A DNA stretch of 64,000 bases from the NCBI RefSeq assembly GCF_022532105.1, contig NZ_CP092832.1:434001-498000 (forward strand), written 5' to 3'. Made by a program: the position numbers and the translations under genes. Shown in pieces: positions 14,509-24,344 of this stretch (position 1 is the first letter of the stretch; each line of letters begins with the position of its first letter). The notes below the pieces were generated by a model. It ran no database searches. It saw only the letters and a program-made list of their open reading frames with translations, and had not been told where the DNA came from. Origin of the DNA: Flavobacterium sp. HJ-32-4 (lineage in GTDB: Bacteria; Bacteroidota; Bacteroidia; Flavobacteriales; Flavobacteriaceae).

Positions 14509-15846
14509 ATGAAGACCTTTTTTTCCGTGTTTCTTTTATGCTTATCCACCCTGTCACTGGGGCAAAAACCCCACGTGCTGTACGTCCGTCTTCAGGACGC
14601 ACGTACACAAGGTGACATTACTGGTGCAAAGGTTACCCTCGAAGGTATGGATATCCCTCCCATCACTGCAAAGTATGACAAACGGGGAAGGGTGTACTAT
14701 TTTGAGAAACGCCCCGAACACTACACCACTGTTATGGTCAGACATGACAAATACAATGAAAAAGGGTTTCAGGCGCTGGGCAGTTTCCCCGACAGCATTC
14801 GGTTCATGTTGTATACGCCGTACCGGATTACGTCACCAAATCTGCCCCACTATTATAAAGAGGACGCTCAAAAACTGGTGATCCTGATGAATGACACGTT
14901 ATATAACATAGCGGCAAAAGACCCTGATAGTAAAGAGGCAAAACGAGCTTTCGTGACTTCTTACTTTGGAAAGCATTATCCTGATTTGGAGATATTTGAA
15001 GGCTTCGGGAATATTTTTACCCTAAATGATTTTGCTTTTTACGTCGTGCGCAAAGACCGGAAGCCATTTGCCCGATTTAACGACAAACTTGTAATGAAGA
15101 TGCAGGAGGATGAGAACATCCTGATGCTTTTTGGCATGATGCTCGAAACGGTTTCTACTAATGCTACAGGGGCAACCCGAACATTTTTCGCGGAAGATGG
15201 TACGCCCTCGTTTCTTCCTGAGCACATCCACTACCACTGTGATTCCCCAGACACGGTTCCGCCCAAGGCCGACCCAAATGAGAGCGAACTCTACTTGTCA
15301 TATGCAGAGAAAAACCGAAGAGGGTTAATTCGAAACAACATCTATACACTTAAAAAGAAGGATCTGGATGTTTTATATGCACGCTATACAAGATATGGAT
15401 CTACTGAAGAGTTGTACGATTTTTTCGACGGATATGACCGCTCCGACACCCTGCATCATCAATGCGGGCGGTATGTATTTCAGACAAAAAATCTGTTTCC
15501 TTATGTCGAACAGGAGTCGTCTGAGGGCGCAAGGATACCCTATCGACTGATTTCCGACGTAATGGCTCTGTCTTATTTTGCTATCGACGTCCACAATGGT
15601 GCTTATTACTTCAACCTTGACTACGGCTACAATCCGGCGCTCGTAAAAGTCTATGGTGGGATGAGTCCGAAAGACTACTACAAATCGAAAGCCAGCATCA
15701 TACAACCCTACAGAAAAAAGAATGCGCCGCTTTATCGACTCAATATCGATGCGTCGCCATTTGGTGTAAAAGATATGATCGAATACTACCACGACAACGC
15801 AACGACCGAAATAGTTCAAAACATCAGGGAAATCCAAAGGTTATGA
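14509..15846 (+). CDS. Secreted protein of unknown function, first gene of the 25-kb operon
   Basis: I start at ATG 14509, which gives a signal peptide (MKTFFSVFLLCLSTLSLGQ); the frame is open back to 14374, but that start hides the signal. The 445-residue product begins with a beta-sandwich-like segment (residues 20-90, RLQDARTQGDITGAKVTLEG) of the kind seen in carboxypeptidase-regulatory-like domains. The rest is mixed alpha/beta with no motif I recognise. Its stop overlaps the start of the subtilase gene (ATGA), so the two are translated together. It has no T9SS tail and no lipobox, so a periplasmic place is likely. Confidence 0.75.
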   Translation: MKTFFSVFLLCLSTLSLGQKPHVLYVRLQDARTQGDITGAKVTLEGMDIPPITAKYDKRGRVYYFEKRPEHYTTVMVRHDKYNEKGFQALGSFPDSIRFMLYTPYRITSPNLPHYYKEDAQKLVILMNDTLYNIAAKDPDSKEAKRAFVTSYFGKHYPDLEIFEGFGNIFTLNDFAFYVVRKDRKPFARFNDKLVMKMQEDENILMLFGMMLETVSTNATGATRTFFAEDGTPSFLPEHIHYHCDSPDTVPPKADPNESELYLSYAEKNRRGLIRNNIYTLKKKDLDVLYARYTRYGSTEELYDFFDGYDRSDTLHHQCGRYVFQTKNLFPYVEQESSEGARIPYRLISDVMALSYFAIDVHNGAYYFNLDYGYNPALVKVYGGMSPKDYYKSKASIIQPYRKKNAPLYRLNIDASPFGVKDMIEYYHDNATTEIVQNIREIQRL

Positions 15847-18800
15847 TTACACCAAACAATAGATTCTTCAACCAGCAGTGGGGCCTCCGTCTCATTAAGG
15901 CACAACAGGCGTGGGAACTTCTCAATGGCGGCCCGGTAGTCACTGGTAACGCCAATGAAATTGCCTTTGGCAGTCCCGATATAAACATCGCGATCGTTGA
16001 CACGGGTATTGAAACGAAAAACAACGTTCCGGTATCAAAAGCGCTTAACGGCGACCTTATAAATGGAAATGATAAGTTTTTGAAAAATGTCGTAAATGAA
16101 AGTAACTCTTATTTTGACTTTATCGATCTGATTACGGGCTCGCATGGCACCGAAGTGGGGGGCGTTGCGGCGGCCAAAGCGCAGATGGCCTCAGGATTAC
16201 CCTATGACGGAATCGCTGTTGTGGGCGTGGCGCCGAATTGCGCCTTATATACACTTGTCAACGACAACGCCATTTTCAGATTCATCTTCATGCATGGACT
16301 GGCAGGTCTTGAAACAACTGCAGGGAGCCCAACTCTCTTCCCCTCTTTTATCAACTCTTTGAACAGTGCGTATAACATCACCTCCGATCTACCTAGTATC
16401 TCTCCGCTTTTCAAAAAACGTAACACCACGGACCAATTCAAGAAGTTATATGAATTTCTCAACAACCATTACGTTGACATTTTCAATCTCAGTCTCAAGC
16501 TTCCAAATGGTGCTTCAGCCACTGGCGAGAATTATTCAAAGGTGTTTTTTAATGAAATTACGTTTCTGGGTCGAAACGGCAGGGGTTCTGTAATTGTAGT
16601 AGGAGCGGGGAACGATGGGGCCGATATCGAGCCTGCTCCTGGTGATTTCGCCAATGAAATGGCGGCAAGTAATAAAGCCTTCGTGGTCGGGGCGGTTTCA
16701 GTTGATGATGGCTATAACTGGATTACCGGCGCGCCTTCGCCTAATACCAAAAAGTCGTCTTACAGTAATTATGGAAACCGGATTGACATTTGCGCACCCG
16801 GTGGTGGTGGTGGCAGGGCAGGGCAGGAAAACAATGAGATATTCACTACCACTGTTAGGGGAGGCGGAGAGTTTCACGATGACAGTCCGCTGAAAATCAA
16901 ACTTAAATCCAAATACAATAAGCAAGAAAAAACACCAGTTGACCCCCTTAAATACGCATGGGTCGCATTAGAATTCGACAACACAAATGGGATTTTCGCA
17001 GGCCAGTACCTGAGTTTCGGTGATTTTACGACTCCTAATGGGTATAGAAAATACCAGATATACCAAGACCCGGCGGTTGTGGCAGTTACCCACAACGTGG
17101 TGGTGGTGCCAGGTATGAAAAAAGCCGACTACAATATGCTCGTCGATGCTGCTGACTTTGCTGCTTCTCCGGTCACTCCACAGACCATTGTGGAATTCAC
17201 CCCTCTTTACGCTAGGGTCACACAGGTATTTCCCGACAAGAAGTTATTGGAAGTCGACAATCTAAACGGTGCCTTTTCGGGCTCCAAGGTATTCATTGGC
17301 TCACTGGGAGACGTCTCTGTCGGACACTCCCGCACCATTGCGGCAAATGGCATAACCTCCGGGACAAGTACTATAAAACTGACTTCGAATGTCAATGCGT
17401 CTGTCGGTGATTTTGTGGTATTTGAGTCGAAATCCACCAAAGCGGTGACCATGAACTCGAGCGGCACGAAAGAGATTACGGTCCAAGATGTTGAGGGCTT
17501 TTTTGTAGGAGGTCGTGTTTATATAGAAAGCAGTAGCCCGTCCCTGCATCCTTTTTTTACCGGAGGGTCCATTGCTGGCATAGATGCCGCAACTAAGAAA
17601 TTGACCTTCTCCCTCCCCCTTTCGTTTTCCAATGCCGTCCCGCCCGCGTCAGTTGACATATTGGTAAAAAATGACGCCACCGGCAATATCACTCCCAACT
17701 TTAACGGAACGTCGGCCGCCACGCCATTCGTTTCAGGTGTGGCAGCGCTGGTATTGACAGCCAATAAAGAACTGAGCGCAGCAGAAGTGAAGCATATCAT
17801 CAAGAAAACCGCTTCCAGTGCTGCAACCACCTCCGGAGCGGGAATCCCCGCCTATTCTCCAAATGCGGATGGCTATCCTCACAGCGCGCACTACGGAACA
17901 GGTTTGGTGGATGCACAAGCTGCCGTGCAGTTGGCGCTCAATTGGCATACCGATCCCAACGTCCAGAAACCCGTCATGTCATTTTTCGACAAAGCGGATG
18001 GTAGCATCGTGCCGGATACCGCTATGGTCGACAGCCCCGACATTTGGATCAAACCCCTTTCTGACACCAGCACCACCTTGCCTGGAGGAACACAACCTTA
18101 TAATACGCTGGACACGACCACAGACCAAAAAATCTTCGTTCGGGTGCGGAACACGGGGAACCGGCAAAGTTTCAAGGAGGGCAATCTTCGGGTCTTCGTC
18201 GCCTTTACCGATGAAGCCTATCCCGCTTTCCCATTTCCCGCCAAGTGGACGCATTGGGTTGACAAAATCGATGAGGATCCCGCAATTAACGCCACGCTTC
18301 ACAACAACGTAGTAACGGTTGCAATAGCCGACATCCCCTATATAGCCGGTGGTTCTGAACACATCTTCGAATTGGAATGGAAAGGAATTCGTGAAAACTG
18401 GGACCAGTGGAATCCGCTGAATAAGAAGGCCTACTTACTGGCCCATATTGCCCCGTTTGATGGTCGTGATACCGAATTGAGCCGCATCAATCTCCGAAAC
18501 AATAAAAACCTGACGTGCAAGCCCGTTAATGTAACGCACTTCCAAGCCTTTTCGGTAGACGGCACAGGTACTGAAAGACCTATGCCCCAAGACGTATACA
18601 ATCTAGCGGTCAATCCTACCGGCGCGCCAAAGGCCTTTCGATTCGCCATTTCAAACATCCTCGAAACGAGACTGAACGGACTGAAATTTACGTTCGAAAA
18701 GAAAAATAAAGCGACGGGGGCCGTTGAGCAGACCGTCGTATACCGGAAGTCTGGAACCACTTGGTCATTTGACACCGCGCCCACTGACGGGTGGGTAGCT

Positions 18801-18920
18801 GCGGCCCTGACCATCGTCGACTCGATCCTCAGTACACCCAACTATAAGAATGCCAAACTGGAAGTCACGCTTACAGTGGACGAAACCGTACTTGAAGTTA
18901 CTTATGATGTTTCCCTTTAA
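15843..18920 (+). CDS. S8 family serine protease (subtilase) with a very long insert
   Basis: A 1025-residue protein. The catalytic triad is D53 in IAIVDTGIE, H101 in GSHGTEVGGVAAA and S624 in NGTSAATPFVSG, with the oxyanion asparagine in VVGAGNDG near residue 260. H and S are normally about 150-200 residues apart; here about 280 extra residues, after ICAPGGGGG at about 320, hold two or three repeated beta-type segments. The region from about 700 to the end is beta-rich and resembles adhesion or CARDB-like domains. There is no signal peptide and no propeptide: the chain starts near the catalytic domain. It may act inside the cell or be exported by a non-Sec route. Confidence 0.9.
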   Translation: MITPNNRFFNQQWGLRLIKAQQAWELLNGGPVVTGNANEIAFGSPDINIAIVDTGIETKNNVPVSKALNGDLINGNDKFLKNVVNESNSYFDFIDLITGSHGTEVGGVAAAKAQMASGLPYDGIAVVGVAPNCALYTLVNDNAIFRFIFMHGLAGLETTAGSPTLFPSFINSLNSAYNITSDLPSISPLFKKRNTTDQFKKLYEFLNNHYVDIFNLSLKLPNGASATGENYSKVFFNEITFLGRNGRGSVIVVGAGNDGADIEPAPGDFANEMAASNKAFVVGAVSVDDGYNWITGAPSPNTKKSSYSNYGNRIDICAPGGGGGRAGQENNEIFTTTVRGGGEFHDDSPLKIKLKSKYNKQEKTPVDPLKYAWVALEFDNTNGIFAGQYLSFGDFTTPNGYRKYQIYQDPAVVAVTHNVVVVPGMKKADYNMLVDAADFAASPVTPQTIVEFTPLYARVTQVFPDKKLLEVDNLNGAFSGSKVFIGSLGDVSVGHSRTIAANGITSGTSTIKLTSNVNASVGDFVVFESKSTKAVTMNSSGTKEITVQDVEGFFVGGRVYIESSSPSLHPFFTGGSIAGIDAATKKLTFSLPLSFSNAVPPASVDILVKNDATGNITPNFNGTSAATPFVSGVAALVLTANKELSAAEVKHIIKKTASSAATTSGAGIPAYSPNADGYPHSAHYGTGLVDAQAAVQLALNWHTDPNVQKPVMSFFDKADGSIVPDTAMVDSPDIWIKPLSDTSTTLPGGTQPYNTLDTTTDQKIFVRVRNTGNRQSFKEGNLRVFVAFTDEAYPAFPFPAKWTHWVDKIDEDPAINATLHNNVVTVAIADIPYIAGGSEHIFELEWKGIRENWDQWNPLNKKAYLLAHIAPFDGRDTELSRINLRNNKNLTCKPVNVTHFQAFSVDGTGTERPMPQDVYNLAVNPTGAPKAFRFAISNILETRLNGLKFTFEKKNKATGAVEQTVVYRKSGTTWSFDTAPTDGWVAAALTIVDSILSTPNYKNAKLEVTLTVDETVLEVTYDVSL

Positions 18921-18931
18921 TCCCTTTTGTT

Positions 18932-21900
18932 ATGCCGGATAGCCTGTTTAAGTTCACCATCAAGATTGACCCAACGCTTCCCGCCGACGATACGTTACGG
19001 GTTATCCGTAAAACGGTAAAAGTGCCGCCCATTCCCCGAACCTATTTCTTTTCGGAACTATCGAAGCTACCAAATGGTCAGCTTCCGGCACAGGCTTACG
19101 GACCCGACCCGGCAAACCCCGGCACGATGTTCAGGATTACCACCCGCTTTACACCAAGCAGTAACGCCAAGGCGTTCGCAACAACGGATGGACATCTGTT
19201 TTTTGCTCCATATGGCAATTCCACAAACAGGGTCAATGTTTTCCTGAAACCATCCAAACCCGTTGACGTAGGGGTGAAAATCAAGTTTTTTGTGTACCGG
19301 GGTATATTGATCGACAGCCTTTTTACAACCGATAACGGAAACCTCGTCGTCATCCCTGAAAACGACCCCCAAGCCACGCCTTTCCTGAAGCGTATCTGGG
19401 GGGAATTCAATAGGTTCAATACTACCATTCCCAATCCCATATTTCTGGCCAGTCAATTGGGTTACGTGGCAAATGGCAACGATTTCGGTAACCTTGTTGA
19501 GCGGTTCTATAAAAAAGAGGGTTTTAACCTTCCGCTTATTAAGAAAGGGGAAACATTCGGTGACTTTGATCCCACGACGATGGGTTTCGAGATTGTTGTT
19601 GACTTTGGGGATTTCGAACAGGAAGTATCGGAAACAGGTTTCAATCTTGATTATGCTTACGTAAATGCCCAGGAATGTATACTAAACCTTAACGGATCCA
19701 ATCCGCAGTTTACGGTAGGCAATCTGCCTGCAGCCGGTCCGGGCGTAGTTACGGCGAAAATATTCATGGAAAATGTCTATCATTTCCTTGACCCCGCCGC
19801 CTTCTATGGAGCACATATTGCACACGATGATGTACGTAAGTACTATATGGGCGAGATTGAGGCGTATCAAACGCCCATCACAAACTCGTACCAGACCGAG
19901 ATTTACGAGAAAGTCCTTGTAAAGTTTGCCAACAGGGGGAAAATGTATTTTTATCTCTTAGGTAAAAGGGGAAGATCGTACAACTTCTACAACGATACGC
20001 CTTTCGTGCCGGGTACTAGTGGCCCCATACTACCTGCATTAGACGCCGACAATGATGGTGTGGCAGACACACCACTGCAGCCCTTTGAGGATTTCAGCGC
20101 CCCCGTGTGGCCCATAAAAATATTTCAAACCCTTCCTTCCACCTATTTCACATTGCCCAACCCTACGCCTACCAACAATAATCAGGGGCCCCAGAACGGC
20201 AGCCAAAACAGGGCCAGGGTTTCTATGCGGTTCCTTCTTGACTACATCGGAGTCACACTAGGAGCAGACCTTAATTTATTTTATATAAATGATGTCGCGA
20301 ATCCCCATTCCTTCCTTCGTCCACAGACGATGCAGTTTATCACTTTATTCAAGCCTCTCTATAAGCCCGACAATAGCCAGACGAGTAACTATATGTTGCT
20401 TGCCAACCAATTTTACGGGTCGTATCGGCGCCATGTTGACCTGGACCTGTATTACAACGATCTGTTCGGTCCTATTGAAGTCAAGGGCATCTTTGAACCT
20501 GAAGACTTTGACACGGCCGCCGACAGCCCTATACAATGGATAGTGCATACCAAGCCGAAATTGTATGAAATAGGGAACCGGAGCTATGTAGGTGAAATGA
20601 AAGTCGTCTTTGAAGGGTCCGGAAGTGATGCAGCCCCCACGACCGATACCCGCACACGTCTCTATGTGATATATCCGGTTGATTCCGATGACCCTAACCT
20701 GGTTTCACGGCGATCCTTCGTGTCGGGTTGTTCCAATGTAGATAAGAAAAATACGTTCGCCTCATTGATTTACGACAACAGCCTTGACGTGCTTACCTAT
20801 GATGTTATGCCAAACGAGTATTCGGACGAGCCCGCAAAGTCACGTCTCATTGACGATGATATAAAAATATGGAGAGGAAGCATTCTGGAAAATGGTGTCA
20901 ACATCCCCGTATTAGGACTCCGGAATCTATTATATGACAATGATTATGTCAATAATTTTCTACAGATCGGCCTTACAGAAATCGAGTTTAAGTCGCTATT
21001 TATCGGCATAGCCGACCCGGTGTGGTTCAACACATATTTTGCACTTGAGGAAGTGACCATCAATACGGTCGATGACTGCCGGAAATATAAGCTAGGTATT
21101 ACTTATGACAATGCAAATGGGGTACAGGTGACCTATTTCAATACAGCATCCCCGGTTTACGTTTATGCCACTGACGGCCGGTTTTTTACAACAGTGAACT
21201 ACGCAAACCTTTTCGAACACTATGACACATTCGGCAATGTGGCGGTTAACTTCAAACCACTTCCACCGGGTGGACCTATAAATGCTGTATGGGATGGGGA
21301 ATATGGTTTTGACTGGATGCGCAACACCCAGCGATCATTTGGGCCGTTTCGATATCCGCCTTTCAAGAATGTCATGGGAATACTGCCCCAGCAAACGAAC
21401 GGAAATAATCCATTAGGGTCATTTAGCCTGGACCCCGACATGTATAATAGTTTAAAAGTAAACGAATACGGTGCTTTCCCGATGAACTGGCGGCTCAACC
21501 CAAGCGACAGCGATATTGAATATTTCAGTGCGTGGCTTAGTATTAACCGGCGCCCGGCAGATATACCCGTAACTGATGCCCGCTATATGCGCACGCTTCG
21601 ATTAGACTTTAAAGTTGGTACTCCACCAAGTTCCTTATACATCGAGTATGATAACCGTTTATTAGTGCTCAGCTCCCCTGCCAGCAATCGCCCCACACAC
21701 ACTAATTTAGTAACCACTGATGGCAAAGCCCGCCTCATTTTCAACGTCAACCAACTTACCGCGCCAACCACTTTGTCCATTACGTTGAAAAGTCCCAACA
21801 GCGGCGAAACGGGGGTCGTGAATCAAATTCGGGCATATTCAACCTATGGCATCGAAACAACCCCTAAGTTATCCGGACTATTGAATCTGTTCCAGGGCAA

Positions 21901-22603
21901 CTATCCTAGATCTGGAAACCCTAAAGTTACGGCGTTGTTTGTGCCGGTAAAAATGCAATTACCCTGGGGACAAGCCGATTATACGAAGGCATTACTCACT
22001 GGCACGGCACCAGGAAGCGTTGACCTTCAACTTGAAACGAACCTAAGACGTTTTCTCGGACACGCCCAGATTGATTTAATGGTGAACTGGAGAGACAATC
22101 CGCTCGAAGCAGGCGTACTACCCACTATCTACACGAACGCTGCGACAAGCCAGATAGTCCCAAATCCCATCGGGCAGACCAATCTTATCACCTATTTGGA
22201 AGGTTTGTTGACTGCGGGAGAAAGGACGAACGGTCAGATAAAAATTTTCTTTATAAACAACCTTGGCGCCATGGTCAGTCCGGACGGAGCGACATTGATA
22301 CCAAATGGTGGATTTTCGTTCTCGACAACTAACAATATCGTGATGTTTCAGATTGCACCGGGCAATGGTGTCACGCTCGCACACGAGATGATGCACAGCC
22401 TAGGTATCCCACATACGTTCGATAAGACCGACAAAAATGCGCTGTACAATTACCAGCCTTTCGGTACGGAAAACATAATGGACTACATAGACCCAAACCC
22501 TGTACCTACGACGCCTCCATCCCCAACGCCTAACCTAAGTCAAAGACACGCGACCTATCACTGGCAGTGGGAACTGGCACGAAATACGGCAGCTCAACGA
22601 TGA
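18932..22603 (+). CDS. Large protein with a C-terminal metzincin-like zinc site
   Basis: A 1223-residue protein without a signal peptide. Near the C-terminus it has HEMMHSLGIPH (H1151, E1152, H1155, H1161), the HExxHxxGxxH zinc site of metzincins, followed by ENIMDY with M1183 as the likely Met-turn. The preceding 150 residues (VTALFVPVKMQ.., IKIFFINN) look like the rest of a compact protease domain. The first 1000 residues are beta-rich with no family I can name; they include GEYGFDWMR near residue 788. It follows the subtilase by 11 bases. It may be a protease carried at the end of a long structural or targeting region. Confidence 0.78.
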   Translation: MPDSLFKFTIKIDPTLPADDTLRVIRKTVKVPPIPRTYFFSELSKLPNGQLPAQAYGPDPANPGTMFRITTRFTPSSNAKAFATTDGHLFFAPYGNSTNRVNVFLKPSKPVDVGVKIKFFVYRGILIDSLFTTDNGNLVVIPENDPQATPFLKRIWGEFNRFNTTIPNPIFLASQLGYVANGNDFGNLVERFYKKEGFNLPLIKKGETFGDFDPTTMGFEIVVDFGDFEQEVSETGFNLDYAYVNAQECILNLNGSNPQFTVGNLPAAGPGVVTAKIFMENVYHFLDPAAFYGAHIAHDDVRKYYMGEIEAYQTPITNSYQTEIYEKVLVKFANRGKMYFYLLGKRGRSYNFYNDTPFVPGTSGPILPALDADNDGVADTPLQPFEDFSAPVWPIKIFQTLPSTYFTLPNPTPTNNNQGPQNGSQNRARVSMRFLLDYIGVTLGADLNLFYINDVANPHSFLRPQTMQFITLFKPLYKPDNSQTSNYMLLANQFYGSYRRHVDLDLYYNDLFGPIEVKGIFEPEDFDTAADSPIQWIVHTKPKLYEIGNRSYVGEMKVVFEGSGSDAAPTTDTRTRLYVIYPVDSDDPNLVSRRSFVSGCSNVDKKNTFASLIYDNSLDVLTYDVMPNEYSDEPAKSRLIDDDIKIWRGSILENGVNIPVLGLRNLLYDNDYVNNFLQIGLTEIEFKSLFIGIADPVWFNTYFALEEVTINTVDDCRKYKLGITYDNANGVQVTYFNTASPVYVYATDGRFFTTVNYANLFEHYDTFGNVAVNFKPLPPGGPINAVWDGEYGFDWMRNTQRSFGPFRYPPFKNVMGILPQQTNGNNPLGSFSLDPDMYNSLKVNEYGAFPMNWRLNPSDSDIEYFSAWLSINRRPADIPVTDARYMRTLRLDFKVGTPPSSLYIEYDNRLLVLSSPASNRPTHTNLVTTDGKARLIFNVNQLTAPTTLSITLKSPNSGETGVVNQIRAYSTYGIETTPKLSGLLNLFQGNYPRSGNPKVTALFVPVKMQLPWGQADYTKALLTGTAPGSVDLQLETNLRRFLGHAQIDLMVNWRDNPLEAGVLPTIYTNAATSQIVPNPIGQTNLITYLEGLLTAGERTNGQIKIFFINNLGAMVSPDGATLIPNGGFSFSTTNNIVMFQIAPGNGVTLAHEMMHSLGIPHTFDKTDKNALYNYQPFGTENIMDYIDPNPVPTTPPSPTPNLSQRHATYHWQWELARNTAAQR

Positions 22604-23424
22604 AAACCTTCGCACACCATATCGTGGCGTTAGCATTTGGCCTGACGATGCCTTTTACATTGCAGGGGCAGAGTAGCCCGTTGCCTAAGGATCTGTTGAA
22701 AAGCGAGGTGCCGACGATTCCGGATTTCCTAAAAGCAAAAGATAACGTGGAGACCCATCGCCGTCGACTGGAAGAGTATGTAAAGGCCTCTTTTAATGTG
22801 CCCGATGCAGAAGTAAAATTATTTGACAAAAGCAACTACCCCGATAAAGGAGACTATGAATTAACCTGTGAACTCCCTGACCGCACAATCGATTATTGGA
22901 TCACCGGTGGACGTATCAGTGAGGCTACGGACGTATACCGTTTTTGGTCGCACGATATTTCCTATCAGGTGTATACGCGGACGGAATTTCGCTACTATGA
23001 GGACGGAGGCATCTGCTCCGAACAAAGCTATGGGGGCTATTTTGATAAGGAGGGGTTTGAAGCAGGCATTTGGCGCCTTTTTGATAAGAAAGGTAAAATC
23101 ATATTCAAACTCGACTTTGACCACAATTTCCGAATGAACGAAATAGAAGTTGTGCATCAGATACGGGAAATGTTTTACTTCCTTGAGGCGGAATCCGCGA
23201 CAATTTACCGCGGATTTGACCCCGATCACGCCTACTGGGTCGTGCTATTCCCGGGATGTGATTCAGGGGATGGAAAGATAAAAGGAGTAATCGTCGACGA
23301 CAGGACCGGGCAAGTCATCTATGAAAATGACAAATCCGCCCTAAACGCCTATTTGTTTGAAGCGAACCAAAAGAAACTCGTCGATGATTTTGTGAATCGC
23401 TACTATAAATTGTCCAATCCGTGA
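22600..23424 (+). CDS. Secreted protein of unknown function A
   Basis: 274 residues from ATG 22600, which overlaps the previous stop (ATGA) and gives a signal peptide MKTFAHHIVALAFGLTMPFT; an upstream start at 22567 would bury it. The second half (IWRLFDKKGKIIFKLDF, IYRGFDPDHAYWVVLF, VIVDDRTGQVIYE) has the same run of strands as the next gene, suggesting an old tandem duplication. No enzyme motif is visible. It is probably a periplasmic partner of the larger products. Confidence 0.72.
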   Translation: MKTFAHHIVALAFGLTMPFTLQGQSSPLPKDLLKSEVPTIPDFLKAKDNVETHRRRLEEYVKASFNVPDAEVKLFDKSNYPDKGDYELTCELPDRTIDYWITGGRISEATDVYRFWSHDISYQVYTRTEFRYYEDGGICSEQSYGGYFDKEGFEAGIWRLFDKKGKIIFKLDFDHNFRMNEIEVVHQIREMFYFLEAESATIYRGFDPDHAYWVVLFPGCDSGDGKIKGVIVDDRTGQVIYENDKSALNAYLFEANQKKLVDDFVNRYYKLSNP

Positions 23425-23428
23425 AAGC

Positions 23429-24328
23429 ATGAAAAGCCGTCAATTACATACTGCAGTCATCGTCGTGATCGTGCTTTTGCTGTGTGGAAGCGCAATCGGC
23501 CAGGGCCAAATGACGCCTTTCGAGCTTGACCTCGGAAACGCGTTTCGTGCAATGGTTCCTGTGTTTGATCCCACTACGATCAGACGGGATCAATTGTCCG
23601 ATGCGATACGAACTGTAGATAGTCAGTTCAACTCGTTCAACCATGATGATTGCACTTTAACGCTTAAAGACGCGGCGCAATGGCAAAAATTGGACGAGAC
23701 CGCCTCGCTGCTATTGCCATTTCTGGATTTCCATAAACGGGATTTCCGCGTGGTAGAAACCTACGCGCGGGATATGTACCTCGTCATGCAGTTTTCCGAT
23801 AAGGTAAAAGCGTCATTGGAAATGCGACCCATCAAGAACCCGACTGAGATCAGCGCGTTTATCGTAGTGGCTTACCCGGCCTACGACCAACAAAAAGTAT
23901 ATCTGAATATCATCATCAATTATTATCCGGATGGCAATGTGAAGCTCATCCAATATGATTATCGACCGACAGGCCTTCCTGAAACGATCCGTCTCTACAA
24001 ATATGCAAAGGATGGAAGTTTGATTGGACAACAGGAAAGCGAAACATTCCTTGATGCCGAAAAAGCGTTTACAATCGCAACCAAACAAAACCAAATCGCC
24101 CTCAATTCAGCTATATACCGATATGTCGACACGAATTACGGTGTGGTCTGGAAGGTCGTACTGGAAGACAGAAAGGAGTACTACGTCGAAGACAAGACCG
24201 GAAAGGCACTTGACACTGCGAAGCTCCTGGTATTTGATGACAAAAGCTTCAGCGATGCCTATGGCCAGGCAGACATCCTTGACGTCGAAAAAAAAACTGG
24301 CAAGAAAATACTAATCATCAGGGACTGA
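23429..24328 (+). CDS. Secreted protein of unknown function B
   Basis: 299 residues with a signal peptide (hydrophobic run VIVVIVLLLCGSAIGQ). Its C-terminal third (AIYRYVDTNYGVVWKVVL, then YYVEDKTGKALD) aligns by eye with product A of the gene before. It starts 5 bases after that gene and ends 17 bases before the 2599-residue giant. No catalytic motif is seen. The PepSY-like alternation of strands is a loose impression only. Confidence 0.7.
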   Translation: MKSRQLHTAVIVVIVLLLCGSAIGQGQMTPFELDLGNAFRAMVPVFDPTTIRRDQLSDAIRTVDSQFNSFNHDDCTLTLKDAAQWQKLDETASLLLPFLDFHKRDFRVVETYARDMYLVMQFSDKVKASLEMRPIKNPTEISAFIVVAYPAYDQQKVYLNIIINYYPDGNVKLIQYDYRPTGLPETIRLYKYAKDGSLIGQQESETFLDAEKAFTIATKQNQIALNSAIYRYVDTNYGVVWKVVLEDRKEYYVEDKTGKALDTAKLLVFDDKSFSDAYGQADILDVEKKTGKKILIIRD

Positions 24329-24344
24329 AATAAAACATAAAGCT

